Of a DNA stretch of 5,277 nt, positions 1 to 5,277 are shown in pieces (positions within the stretch are counted from its first letter, which is position 1; every line of letters starts with the position of its first letter). Made by a program: the position numbers and the translations under genes. The stretch spans positions 1-5,277 of the forward strand of contig DAXK01000028.1 of the NCBI GenBank assembly GCA_002506365.1. The letters are read 5' to 3'. The notes under the pieces were generated by a model that was not told the DNA's origin, ran no database searches, and saw only the letters and a program-made list of their open reading frames with translations. The stretch is from an archaeon UBA583 (GTDB lineage Archaea; Nanobdellota; Nanobdellia; Woesearchaeales; UBA583).

Positions 1-38
1 ATTAAATTAATTTTATATTCAACTTAATCCTTTTACCA

Positions 39-46
39 TTTATAAG
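39..46 (+). promoter_or_regulatory. Candidate archaeal TATA box for the three-gene operon
   Basis: The octamer TTTATAAG resembles the archaeal TATA box. Its centre lies about 44 nt before the ATG at 87, so a start site 24-28 nt downstream would fall near 67-71 and leave a leader of under 20 nt. No convincing purine-rich BRE precedes it. In such A/T-rich DNA similar strings arise by chance, and the element at 61-75 is a competing candidate. Confidence 0.35.
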
Positions 47-60
47 AAATACTTAGATTT

Positions 61-75
61 ATTAATAAATAAAAT
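61..75 (+). promoter_or_regulatory. 15-nt A/T element also found before the flavoprotein gene
   Basis: The sequence ATTAATAAATAAAAT ends 11 nt before the ATG at 87. An identical 15-mer, read on the minus strand at 5249-5263, ends 12 nt before the ATG of the convergent flavoprotein gene. The same string at almost the same offset from two unrelated starts suggests a core-promoter or initiation element, perhaps for leaderless or short-leader transcripts. It also favours the ATG at 87 over the TTG at 78 as the start of gene 1. A 12-nt part of it also occurs on the minus strand at 4432-4443 with no gene behind it, so specificity is limited. Confidence 0.35.
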
Positions 76-86
76 GCTTGGAAATT

Positions 87-584
87 ATGAAAAAAATCAT
101 ATTTGAAAAATTAGTATTATTAAATACAATCTTCAACGCATTTGTAATTTGTAGTATTTTAGTTGGTGGATTTGTTTGGGCAGACACAAACGGTGTTTGG
201 CATAGGGCGGAAGATGTAGTTCCAGGAATTTTCGGAGGAGATGAAAATCCAGGTAATTACGTATTTTCAAATGAGTTAACAGTTAATGGAAAATTAACAT
301 TAGGAAATTCAGTTGACTGTGTAGAATGTATTACACAAGCAAACATTAAACCAAGTAATGTTAATTCAGCTTCAATTGCTGATGGTTCAATTTTAGTAGA
401 TGATTTAGCTGATGGATCAGTATCCTCTGAAAAATTAAACCTAAATAATGGAGTAGAAGTAAAATCTGGGGATGTAAATGTTAACGGAAAAACAACTGCT
501 AATGAATTTTGTTTAGGGTCAGAATGTCATAACTCTTGGGAAAGTTTATGTGGGTCATGGGTTGCGCAAAACGCAATTAATTAA
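87..584 (+). CDS. Small secreted fibre-like repeat protein
   Basis: This 165-aa protein starts at ATG 87. An in-frame TTG at 78 would add three residues, but it has no ribosome-binding sequence and fits the upstream element less well. Residues 1-32 form a basic start plus hydrophobic stretch ending in VWA before Asp33, a plausible signal peptidase I site. The mature part opens with NGVWHRAEDVVPG and GIFGGDE-type sequence. It then has a VNGKLTLGN stretch (67-74), a Cys pair C78/C81, two decapeptide repeats starting IADGS (97) and LADGS (107), and a second VNGKTTANEF stretch (132-141) followed by C142, C147 and C155. Decapeptides of the (I/L)ADGS(I/V)xSxK kind and VNG-type turns occur in trimeric fibre, tailspike and pilus-tip-like proteins, so a beta-fibre or adhesin role is likely but inferred. 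The mature chain has five Cys, an odd number that would allow a disulphide to a partner. It has no sequon and no second membrane helix. It is first in the operon, 8 nt before the next gene. I do not recognise a named family with certainty. Confidence 0.88.
   Translation: MKKIIFEKLVLLNTIFNAFVICSILVGGFVWADTNGVWHRAEDVVPGIFGGDENPGNYVFSNELTVNGKLTLGNSVDCVECITQANIKPSNVNSASIADGSILVDDLADGSVSSEKLNLNNGVEVKSGDVNVNGKTTANEFCLGSECHNSWESLCGSWVAQNAIN
375..437 (+). repeat. Tandem decapeptide repeat in the fibre-like protein
   Basis: Residues 97-117 read as two 10-residue units, IADGSILVDD and LADGSVSSEK, followed by the first Leu of a third. The unit begins with Ile/Leu, then Ala-Asp-Gly-Ser and a branched residue. 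The period of exactly ten with conserved ADGS is seen directly. The likeness to repeats in trimeric tail-fibre-type proteins is from family knowledge. The DNA copies have diverged, so this is protein-level repetition rather than a recent duplication. Confidence 0.7.
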
Positions 585-592
585 TAATTAAA

Positions 593-2005
593 ATGAAAAA
601 TAAATTTATATCATATTTATTTTTAACAATTTTTATGATAAATGTAGGTTTTAGTTCAATATTTATATCTGGTTTAGATTATCCTAAATCAATTGATGTA
701 AATTCTGAAATTTTTTACTTTAATACAACATTAATAAATTCTGAAAATGAAGTCTACAGTAATTTAATTTTAAAATATTCTTTAGTAGATTTAGATAATT
801 TAGGATTAGTATATGAAAATTCAGACAAATTATCTTTTGATAATAACGAAGTAAAAATTATTTCTAAAAACTTTGAATTACCAGATTTAAGTTCTGGAAA
901 TTATGCATTTAACTTAATTGTTACAGAAAATACAGGTGCTCCAATTGCAGGAATGAAATACGATATTGAATTAACTAACTCTGGAAGTAATTTAAACCTT
1001 CCAGAATTAATTTTTGAAAAATCACCTCATATGTTAGCAACTGATAAAAATGGAGAAATTATTCAAAAATCTTATGGTAGTTTAGGAAATAATATTCCTC
1101 AAGATGCTAATAAATTTGTAGAATTTACATTAAAAAATCCACAAAATCTAGAGCTTGAAACAAAAATTGAATTATTTAATTCATATTCAATTGAAAATAA
1201 ATTAAAAGAATTTAATCAAAATTTAAATTTAAAATCAAATCAAGACACATACACACTTGATTTAGATTATACAATTCCTGGAACATATATTGTAAAAACT
1301 TCATTTTATAATCAAGGTTCAAAATTATTTTCAAAAGAATTAAGAATGGTAATCGCAGGAGAAAGTGCGAGTATTGTATCATTATTAAATAAAAAAGATA
1401 CATATACTTCCGGAGAAAATATTCAAATCACTGGAACATTAGTGGGGCCTGCTGATGGAAGAGCAACATTAAAAAATTTAAAATTAAATCTTCAAGTTTC
1501 CCAAAATTCAGAAACTTTAATTGAGACATCTCAAACAATTTCTCAATTAGGATTTGAACCTGTTGAATTTGATTTTACACAAAAAACAAATTTTGATTTA
1601 ACTAAATATAAAGTTAAAGTAACTTTAACAAATTTAGAAAATAATCTTTTAGATGAAATTGAATTAGACTATGAAAAATTAGAAGCTGAATATTTATACA
1701 AGGAAGGAACTATTTACAAAGCCGACTTTCAAGGATGTTTTAACAATGATGTATGTGAAGATTTTGAACAAACATTAGGGAATTGTTATGATTGTGACAA
1801 AGCAAAACAACAAGCAATTACTCAAGAAAAACAAAGGTATAAAGATTCATTAAAAAATGATTCAAATCAAACTATTATTAATAATGAAGACAAACAAAAT
1901 GCAATTAAAAATTTCACATATATATTAACAATCACAGTAATATTATTATTATTTGTAATAGTTATTGGATATTTTGTATTAAGAGGTATTAAAAAAAATG
2001 AATAA
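593..2005 (+). CDS. Single-pass membrane-anchored beta-domain surface protein
   Basis: This 470-aa protein begins with a hydrophobic signal (residues 4-25) and ends with a strong membrane helix (about 442-464) followed by the short basic tail RGIKKNE. The bulk therefore faces outside with the C-terminus in the cytoplasm. The ectodomain looks like three consecutive beta-sandwich segments (about 28-128, 130-255 and 257-360). Strand-rich markers are SGNYAFNLIV (101-110), PGTYIVKTSF (229-238) and YTSGENIQITG (271-281), which recall Ig-like or macroglobulin-like folds; this is by appearance only. The only four Cys (C382, C388, C398, C401) form an acidic knuckle, CX5CX9CX2C, resembling the CGNGxCDxxExxxNCPxDC type found in archaeal exported proteins. 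A Lys/Gln/Asn-rich linker (402-440) follows, with sequons at N422, N425 and N440; the only other sequon is N44. No catalytic motif is seen. The gene starts 8 nt after gene 1 without a visible Shine-Dalgarno and overlaps gene 3 by 8 nt. It is the obvious candidate to anchor the other two exported products. The exact family is unrecognised. Confidence 0.93.
   Translation: MKNKFISYLFLTIFMINVGFSSIFISGLDYPKSIDVNSEIFYFNTTLINSENEVYSNLILKYSLVDLDNLGLVYENSDKLSFDNNEVKIISKNFELPDLSSGNYAFNLIVTENTGAPIAGMKYDIELTNSGSNLNLPELIFEKSPHMLATDKNGEIIQKSYGSLGNNIPQDANKFVEFTLKNPQNLELETKIELFNSYSIENKLKEFNQNLNLKSNQDTYTLDLDYTIPGTYIVKTSFYNQGSKLFSKELRMVIAGESASIVSLLNKKDTYTSGENIQITGTLVGPADGRATLKNLKLNLQVSQNSETLIETSQTISQLGFEPVEFDFTQKTNFDLTKYKVKVTLTNLENNLLDEIELDYEKLEAEYLYKEGTIYKADFQGCFNNDVCEDFEQTLGNCYDCDKAKQQAITQEKQRYKDSLKNDSNQTIINNEDKQNAIKNFTYILTITVILLLFVIVIGYFVLRGIKKNE
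1736..1795 (+). other. Segment encoding the four-Cys acidic knuckle of the anchor protein
   Basis: Residues 382-401 contain all four Cys of the protein, spaced CX5CX9CX2C, with acidic residues D386, E389, D390, E392 and D400 between and beside them. The order C..D.CE..E....NC..DC matches, loosely, a short Cys/acidic motif seen repeatedly in exported proteins of uncultured archaea and some bacteria. It may be a small disulphide knot or metal-binding loop; which one cannot be told from the sequence. Confidence 0.6.
1983..1987 (+). promoter_or_regulatory. Possible Shine-Dalgarno GAGGT before the large secreted protein
   Basis: GAGGT lies inside the last codons of gene 2, 10 nt before the ATG at 1998, which is slightly long but workable spacing. 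It is the best ribosome-binding-like string before any start in the window. An internal operon gene would need one more than a leaderless first gene. It also simply encodes Arg-Gly, so it may be coincidental. The 8-nt overlap of stop and start (1998-2005) would in any case allow re-initiation by the same ribosome. Confidence 0.35.
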
Positions 2006-4409
2006 AAATAATAATATAAATTATATCTTAAAATCACTATTATCTATCTTTACACTTTTAATGATTATTAATTTTGTAAATGCAGATAATTGGGTTTGTT
2101 ATGATAGTACTGGAACTGTTACAGAATCTCAATTAAGAAGTAAAATGAGTTATCAAAAAGGTAGTCCACTTCAAATTATTAAAACTGGAAGTTCCTCAAT
2201 TACATATACACAAAGTTCATATTTTACTCACTGTAGTAATTCACAAACTTACACATATTGTCCAGAAAATGAATATTTTTTAAAGACAACAATTACTAAT
2301 GCTCAAAGATGTAATGATTTTAATGGAGCTCATCATATTTACGTTGGAGCATACACTCCTGGATGTAATACTAATGATTGGGGATGTAAAGCACCTTCAT
2401 TAATTAATGGTGTTGATTGTGGTCTAGGAGGAGGTCCAAGTTGTAGTAAATTTGTATCTGCTGGTGGAAGTGGAGCACCTCAATATAGTTTTGTATGTGG
2501 GAAAAATAATGATAAATGGCAAACAAAAACAGCATCTTCAGATTGGGAATGTGCTGAATGTCAAGAATTAGCAGAAAGACAAAATGGAGTTGAACCTGAA
2601 ATGGGAGATATTCAATCTTTTAGAGATTTATCATTTGGTTCACAATTCAAATTTTCAGGAGCAAAAGTTGATTTATCATTTATGGTATATATCTTAGCAT
2701 GTATTAACAGAGTTCCAATGGTAAACTTAGAAGTTAATTTAGTTGATAAATTAACAGGATTACCTGTAAACACAGAAGTTGGAATTTACGCTAAACACGA
2801 AACATTAGATTATAATGAAGATAACTTAGGAATGTTAAAACAATTTGTAATTCCAGACCAATTAGAATTTAAAAAAACATACACACTTGAAGGAACATTA
2901 AGTGCATATCGTGCTTGGTCATGGCGTACAAGATTAGTTGATGCTATGGAAAAAGTAACAACAAATTTAGGATTATCAGTTCCAGGATTCCCAACAAATA
3001 AAGATGATTTAAAACAAGGAAATTTATATTATTCACCTGATTTTTTAACAAGTAAAGATTCATTATCTGGGGCAACTATTGAAGGTTCAGCAAAAACATA
3101 CTTATCACAAAAAGGTTCAATCAATGTTTTAAAAAATATTAACAAAATTGATGGAAATTCAATGTGTACTGTAAATGATTTAGAAAATTATGTTGATAGT
3201 AATGGGGTAAACTCAAAAGTTTTATCTGGTATCAGTGATGTTATTCCATTAGTTGATGAAGCGAAATATACTGATATTAAAATTTCATCTGGAATTGATG
3301 AAGATTTATCTTTTACTAAAACAAATATTAGAGTTTCAGCATCAGATTTAACAACATCAGATTCAATCGATAAATGGTTTAAAAAATTCAAGAAAAATTC
3401 TAATGCTAGAAAATTATCTGAATTATATAATATGGGAGTTTTAACTGAGACTGATTTAGCAAATGCTGGAAGAGGAACTGTATCTGGTTGGTATGATTAC
3501 TCACCTGATTTAGGTTGTTCAAATTTTGAGTATAGTATTAGAGATTTCGCAATTACTGGATACTCATCCGATAAAAATACTGAATTTGCAGGATGGAATA
3601 AATATACAATTCAAGAAGAATACCAAGTTGAAGAATTAGTAGATGTTGAAAAAGAAATTGAAGTTGAATATAACACAACAACACCATATTTATATCAAAA
3701 TATAACTTATGTTGACGTATATAATTCAACAACAAATACAACTGAAACTATTGAAGTAATTGAAGATATTATTTTATATAATGTAACATATTACAATGTA
3801 ACTGAAACAATTATTGTTCAAGAACTTCAAAATGTAACTTACACTAGAGAAGTTGAAAAACAAAGTAAAATGTTTGAAACAGTATATTATATTGACTTAG
3901 ATGTTGAAGCAGTTTGGGAAAATAACATTGTTGCAAACTTAGAATTAGAATATGAAAAAGATATCGATTCATCATATTCTTGGGATTTTGCATCATTAGA
4001 AGATTTAGATTCAGAAGTTTTAGCAACTTGTATGTATAACTGGGACTCTTGTATGTTAAAAGAAGTAAAATCAGGATCTCAAACATATAAAGAAGTTGTT
4101 GATTGTGGTATGGGTCCACCAAGTAACTTAGCAGAACCAACTATGAAAGATGGTGCTCGTGGAAAGAAAACAATATCACAAGATGTAACAATTTATCGTG
4201 GATGTTACGACGGTCAAGACTGGATTTCAAAATATAAAGGTTATTCATGTGTTGATGGAAAATACTATAGATGTAAATTCGGTGCTGACGCAGGAGACTT
4301 TTTATTAGGAGTAACTGCTGCAGGAGTTGGAGACACATTAATTAGGCAAGGTTCAAAAGGTTATTCTTGCACAAACAGAGGATGGGAAGATATTTCCTGT
4401 TTATCTTAA
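1998..4409 (+). CDS. Large secreted Cys-rich protein with a sequon-packed stalk
   Basis: This 803-aa protein has a signal peptide (residues 10-29, cleavage likely after VNA and before Asp30) and no later membrane helix, so it is secreted or held at the surface by a partner. It has 22 Cys: twelve in residues 34-235, only C390 and C507 in the middle, and eight in 678-801. This points to two disulphide-stabilised ends. The N-terminal end has WVCYD (32-36), DWGC (127-130) and DWECAEC (182-188). Residues about 236-330 look like a beta-sandwich (VNLEVNLVDKLTGLPVNTEV). Residues 330-540 are a mixed region with no motif I recognise. Residues 541-625 are strand-like with alternating hydrophobics and carry seven sequons (N559, N568, N576, N580, N595, N600, N612); there is none anywhere else in the protein. 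The C-terminal end repeats KGYSC followed by an aromatic and a final Cys (747-759 and 787-801). It is the last gene of the operon, overlapping gene 2 by 8 nt. The likely role is an N-glycosylated surface or adhesive protein; no enzymatic motif is visible and the family is unrecognised. Confidence 0.94.
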   Translation: MNKNNNINYILKSLLSIFTLLMIINFVNADNWVCYDSTGTVTESQLRSKMSYQKGSPLQIIKTGSSSITYTQSSYFTHCSNSQTYTYCPENEYFLKTTITNAQRCNDFNGAHHIYVGAYTPGCNTNDWGCKAPSLINGVDCGLGGGPSCSKFVSAGGSGAPQYSFVCGKNNDKWQTKTASSDWECAECQELAERQNGVEPEMGDIQSFRDLSFGSQFKFSGAKVDLSFMVYILACINRVPMVNLEVNLVDKLTGLPVNTEVGIYAKHETLDYNEDNLGMLKQFVIPDQLEFKKTYTLEGTLSAYRAWSWRTRLVDAMEKVTTNLGLSVPGFPTNKDDLKQGNLYYSPDFLTSKDSLSGATIEGSAKTYLSQKGSINVLKNINKIDGNSMCTVNDLENYVDSNGVNSKVLSGISDVIPLVDEAKYTDIKISSGIDEDLSFTKTNIRVSASDLTTSDSIDKWFKKFKKNSNARKLSELYNMGVLTETDLANAGRGTVSGWYDYSPDLGCSNFEYSIRDFAITGYSSDKNTEFAGWNKYTIQEEYQVEELVDVEKEIEVEYNTTTPYLYQNITYVDVYNSTTNTTETIEVIEDIILYNVTYYNVTETIIVQELQNVTYTREVEKQSKMFETVYYIDLDVEAVWENNIVANLELEYEKDIDSSYSWDFASLEDLDSEVLATCMYNWDSCMLKEVKSGSQTYKEVVDCGMGPPSNLAEPTMKDGARGKKTISQDVTIYRGCYDGQDWISKYKGYSCVDGKYYRCKFGADAGDFLLGVTAAGVGDTLIRQGSKGYSCTNRGWEDISCLS
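3672..3839 (+). repeat. Sequon-rich degenerate beta-stalk repeat
   Basis: Residues 559-614 contain seven N-X-T/S sequons, built around a degenerate unit N-(I/V)-T-(Y/E): NITY, NVTY, NVTE and NVTY, plus NTT, NST and NTT. Hydrophobic and polar residues alternate around them, as expected of extended strands. The DNA copies are diverged. Archaeal oligosaccharyltransferase modifies N-X-S/T, so this segment is a likely glycan-bearing spacer; actual modification is inferred. Confidence 0.7.
4236..4400 (+). repeat. Two KGYSC Cys-motif copies at the C-terminus
   Basis: Residues 747-759 (KGYSC, seven residues, Cys) and 787-801 (KGYSC, nine residues, Cys) are two copies of a small motif with an aromatic residue before the second Cys. 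The DNA shares the 11-mer AAAGGTTATTC at both copies, so an old internal duplication is plausible. An upstream RGCYDGQDW (734-742) resembles the start of another unit and the mature N-terminus NWVCYD. Confidence 0.55.
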
Positions 4410-4442
4410 ATAAATAAATATTTATATTAAATTATTTATTAA

Positions 4443-4500
4443 TTTATTTTTATTCTAATTAGAAAATACTTTAAGAATTATATATACTATCTTATTTTTT
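4443..4500 (+). terminator. T-tract terminator region of the surface operon
   Basis: Two T-tracts follow the stop of gene 3: TTTATTTTT at 4443-4451 and TTATTTTTT at 4492-4500. Archaeal RNA polymerase can terminate at oligo-T without a hairpin, and both lie before the convergent gene. The rest of the 116-nt spacer is A/T-rich with short palindromes such as ATAAATATTTAT (4414-4425); I see no RNA gene in it. Confidence 0.4.
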
Positions 4501-4504
4501 AAAT

Positions 4505-4540
4505 AAAAATATTTCAGAAAAATATTTAAACATATTTTTC
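4505..4540 (-). terminator. Possible hairpin plus T-tract ending the flavoprotein gene
   Basis: GAAAAATAT (4517-4525) and ATATTTTTC (4532-4540) form a perfect 9-nt inverted repeat around a 6-nt loop that contains most of the TAA stop codon. On the minus strand it is followed by TGAAATATTTTTATTT, which includes a five-T run. The stem is almost entirely A-U and would be weak, so the T-tract is more likely the active part. Chance palindromes are common in DNA of this composition. Confidence 0.3.
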
Positions 4541-5236
4541 AGAATAAATAGAGTCAACATCTGCTCCATTTAAAATTGCTTTATCTGAAACAGCAGTCAC
4601 CATTTCTGGTCTACCACAAATATAAATTTCAGAATTTAAATAATCAATTACATCTAAATTATCTTGAACATAACCAACTCTCCCTTCCCAAGTTTCAGAA
4701 GGTCTAGACACAACTGTAACTAATCTTAATTGTGGATAACTTTCTTCTAAATCTTTTAACTCTTTTTCAAATAATATTTCATTATCAAATCTATTTCCAA
4801 ATAATAAAACAATTTCTCTTTCATCTTTTGAATTAGATAATAATTCAAATAAGATTGAACGTAATGGAGCAATTCCAGTCCCAGTTCCAATTAAAGTAAT
4901 TTTTTCTTTTTTTAATTCATTATCTTGTTGTAATTTAAATAATCCTAATGGGCCCATAATTGAACATTCATCTCCAACTTGTTTTAAAAATAATTTAGGA
5001 GTTGATCGTCCATCCTCAACTAAATTAATTGTTAATTCAACAATATCTTTATTTACTTTAGATGATGCAATAGAATAAGGTTTTCTATGTTTTTCCCCTT
5101 CATGTTCAAACATTAAATTAACAAATTGACCAGATTCAAATTCTAATTCTTCATCTAACTCAATTGTAAATAATTTAGTTTTTTCAGTTTGGTTTTCAAT
5201 TTTAGCGAACTTTCCGCTGATAGTTTTTAAAGCCAT
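4526..5236 (-). CDS. FAD/NAD(P)H oxidoreductase, ferredoxin-NADP reductase family
   Basis: This 236-aa protein is a complete, compact member of the ferredoxin-NADP reductase superfamily, expected to move electrons between NAD(P)H and a small one-electron carrier through FAD in the cytoplasm. The FAD domain (residues 1-100) has the flavin motif KPYSIAS (52-58) and the phosphate-binding GPLG (95-98). The NAD(P) domain (about 112-236) has the nucleotide loop GTGTGIAP (117-124), LLFGNR..NEILF (144-156), VVSRP (175-179), GRVGYVQD (185-192) and CGRP (207-210). The C-terminus EKYV puts Glu233 and Tyr235 in the same E-x-Y spacing as the C-terminal catalytic Glu and flavin-stacking Tyr of plant-type enzymes, with one extra residue. 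The usual Arg of the RxYS flavin motif is Lys52. There is no [2Fe-2S] domain, so the partner must be a separate protein. None is encoded here, and whether NADH or NADPH is used is undetermined. It is transcribed convergently to the surface operon and probably monocistronic. The start is ATG, with no Shine-Dalgarno. Confidence 0.96.
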   Translation of the reverse strand: MALKTISGKFAKIENQTEKTKLFTIELDEELEFESGQFVNLMFEHEGEKHRKPYSIASSKVNKDIVELTINLVEDGRSTPKLFLKQVGDECSIMGPLGLFKLQQDNELKKEKITLIGTGTGIAPLRSILFELLSNSKDEREIVLLFGNRFDNEILFEKELKDLEESYPQLRLVTVVSRPSETWEGRVGYVQDNLDVIDYLNSEIYICGRPEMVTAVSDKAILNGADVDSIYSEKYV

Positions 5237-5248
5237 AAAATAAATATT

Positions 5249-5267
5249 ATTTTATTTATTAATTTCT
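5249..5267 (-). promoter_or_regulatory. Candidate promoter (BRE plus TATA-like) of the flavoprotein gene
   Basis: Read on the minus strand, AGAAAT (5262-5267) fits the archaeal BRE pattern RNWAAW and is followed by TAATAAAT (5254-5261) as a TATA-like box. The centre lies about 21 nt before the ATG, implying a start site at or very close to the ATG and a leaderless or near-leaderless transcript. The region contains the same 15-mer found before gene 1 (61-75). The window ends 41 nt upstream of the ATG, so anything further out is not visible. Confidence 0.35.
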
Positions 5268-5277
5268 CTTAAAAAAT

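Noticed and set aside
78..86. TTG at 78 as the start of gene 1
   Set aside because: It adds only MEI before MKK, has no Shine-Dalgarno, and the ATG at 87 better matches the spacing of the shared upstream element.
74..106. Ten-codon upstream frame starting at ATG 74 and overlapping the start of gene 1
   Set aside because: It is out of frame with gene 1 and has no ribosome-binding sequence; an ATG in such A/T-rich DNA is expected by chance. A regulatory uORF cannot be excluded but has no support.
87..185. Gene 1 as a lipoprotein or archaeal type IV pilin
   Set aside because: The only early Cys (C22) lies in the hydrophobic core without a lipobox, and there is no class III prepilin cleavage motif before the hydrophobic stretch. 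A signal peptidase I site after VWA fits better.
1212..1403. Minus-strand open frame of 63 codons inside the anchor gene
   Set aside because: Leu/Ile-rich antisense of an A/T-rich gene with a strong product of its own; no start context and no motif.
1991..2005. A8 run at the gene 2-gene 3 junction as a frameshift or sequencing-error split of one gene
   Set aside because: Gene 2 ends with a normal membrane helix and basic tail, and gene 3 starts with its own signal peptide, so a fusion would make no topological sense.
3188..3391. Minus-strand open frame of 67 codons inside the large secreted gene
   Set aside because: It lies fully opposite a coherent 803-aa protein and shows no recognisable domain.
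3553..4338. Three minus-strand open frames (3553-3741, 3844-4140, 4141-4338)
   Set aside because: Composition is dominated by Leu, Tyr, Ile and Gln, as expected from antisense of the repetitive N/T/V/E-rich stalk and C-terminus; no start signals or motifs.
4410..4525. RNA gene or CRISPR-like array in the convergent spacer
   Set aside because: Only low-complexity A/T sequence with short TAAA repeats and palindromes; no spaced repeats and no tRNA-like or G/C-bearing structure.

Overview
The window is very A+T-rich (well over 70% by eye). All four genes end in TAA and use mostly A/T-ending codons such as TTA for Leu and AGA for Arg. It holds four genes. Three lie head to tail on the + strand and a fourth converges on them from the right. 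Several signs fit an archaeon, probably a small-genome DPANN-type lineage of the Woesearchaeota/Pacearchaeota kind: TATA-like elements close to the start codons, little or no Shine-Dalgarno sequence before the first genes, clustered N-glycosylation sequons (N-X-S/T) in an exported protein, and a four-Cys acidic knuckle of a type I associate with such archaea. This placement is inference; a candidate-phyla bacterium is not excluded from sequence alone.

Layout. Positions 1-86 are an A/T-rich leader with a TATA-like box. Positions 87-4409 hold three exported-protein genes, very probably one operon: the spacing is 8 nt between genes 1 and 2, and genes 2 and 3 overlap by 8 nt. Gene 1 (165 aa) is a small secreted protein with tail-fibre-like decapeptide and VNG repeats. 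Gene 2 (470 aa) is a single-pass membrane protein with a beta-rich ectodomain, a four-Cys knuckle and a sequon-bearing linker before the C-terminal membrane helix. Gene 3 (803 aa) is a secreted protein with 22 Cys concentrated at its two ends. It carries seven N-X-S/T sequons packed into 56 residues and none elsewhere. Positions 4410-4525 are a convergent intergenic spacer with T-tracts. Positions 4526-5236 (minus strand) encode a compact ferredoxin-NADP-reductase-family flavoprotein, and its promoter region runs to the window edge.

How they may work together. The three + strand products all carry N-terminal export signals and look made for the cell surface: a fibre-like small protein, a membrane-anchored beta-domain protein, and a large disulphide-stabilised glycoprotein candidate. 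The simplest reading is a surface or adhesion assembly in which gene 2 is the anchor and genes 1 and 3 are displayed or released. No partner relationship is proven by the sequence. The flavoprotein is a separate housekeeping-type redox enzyme with no evident link to the surface operon. I recognise no established named system covering the trio, so it is the best candidate for something undescribed here.
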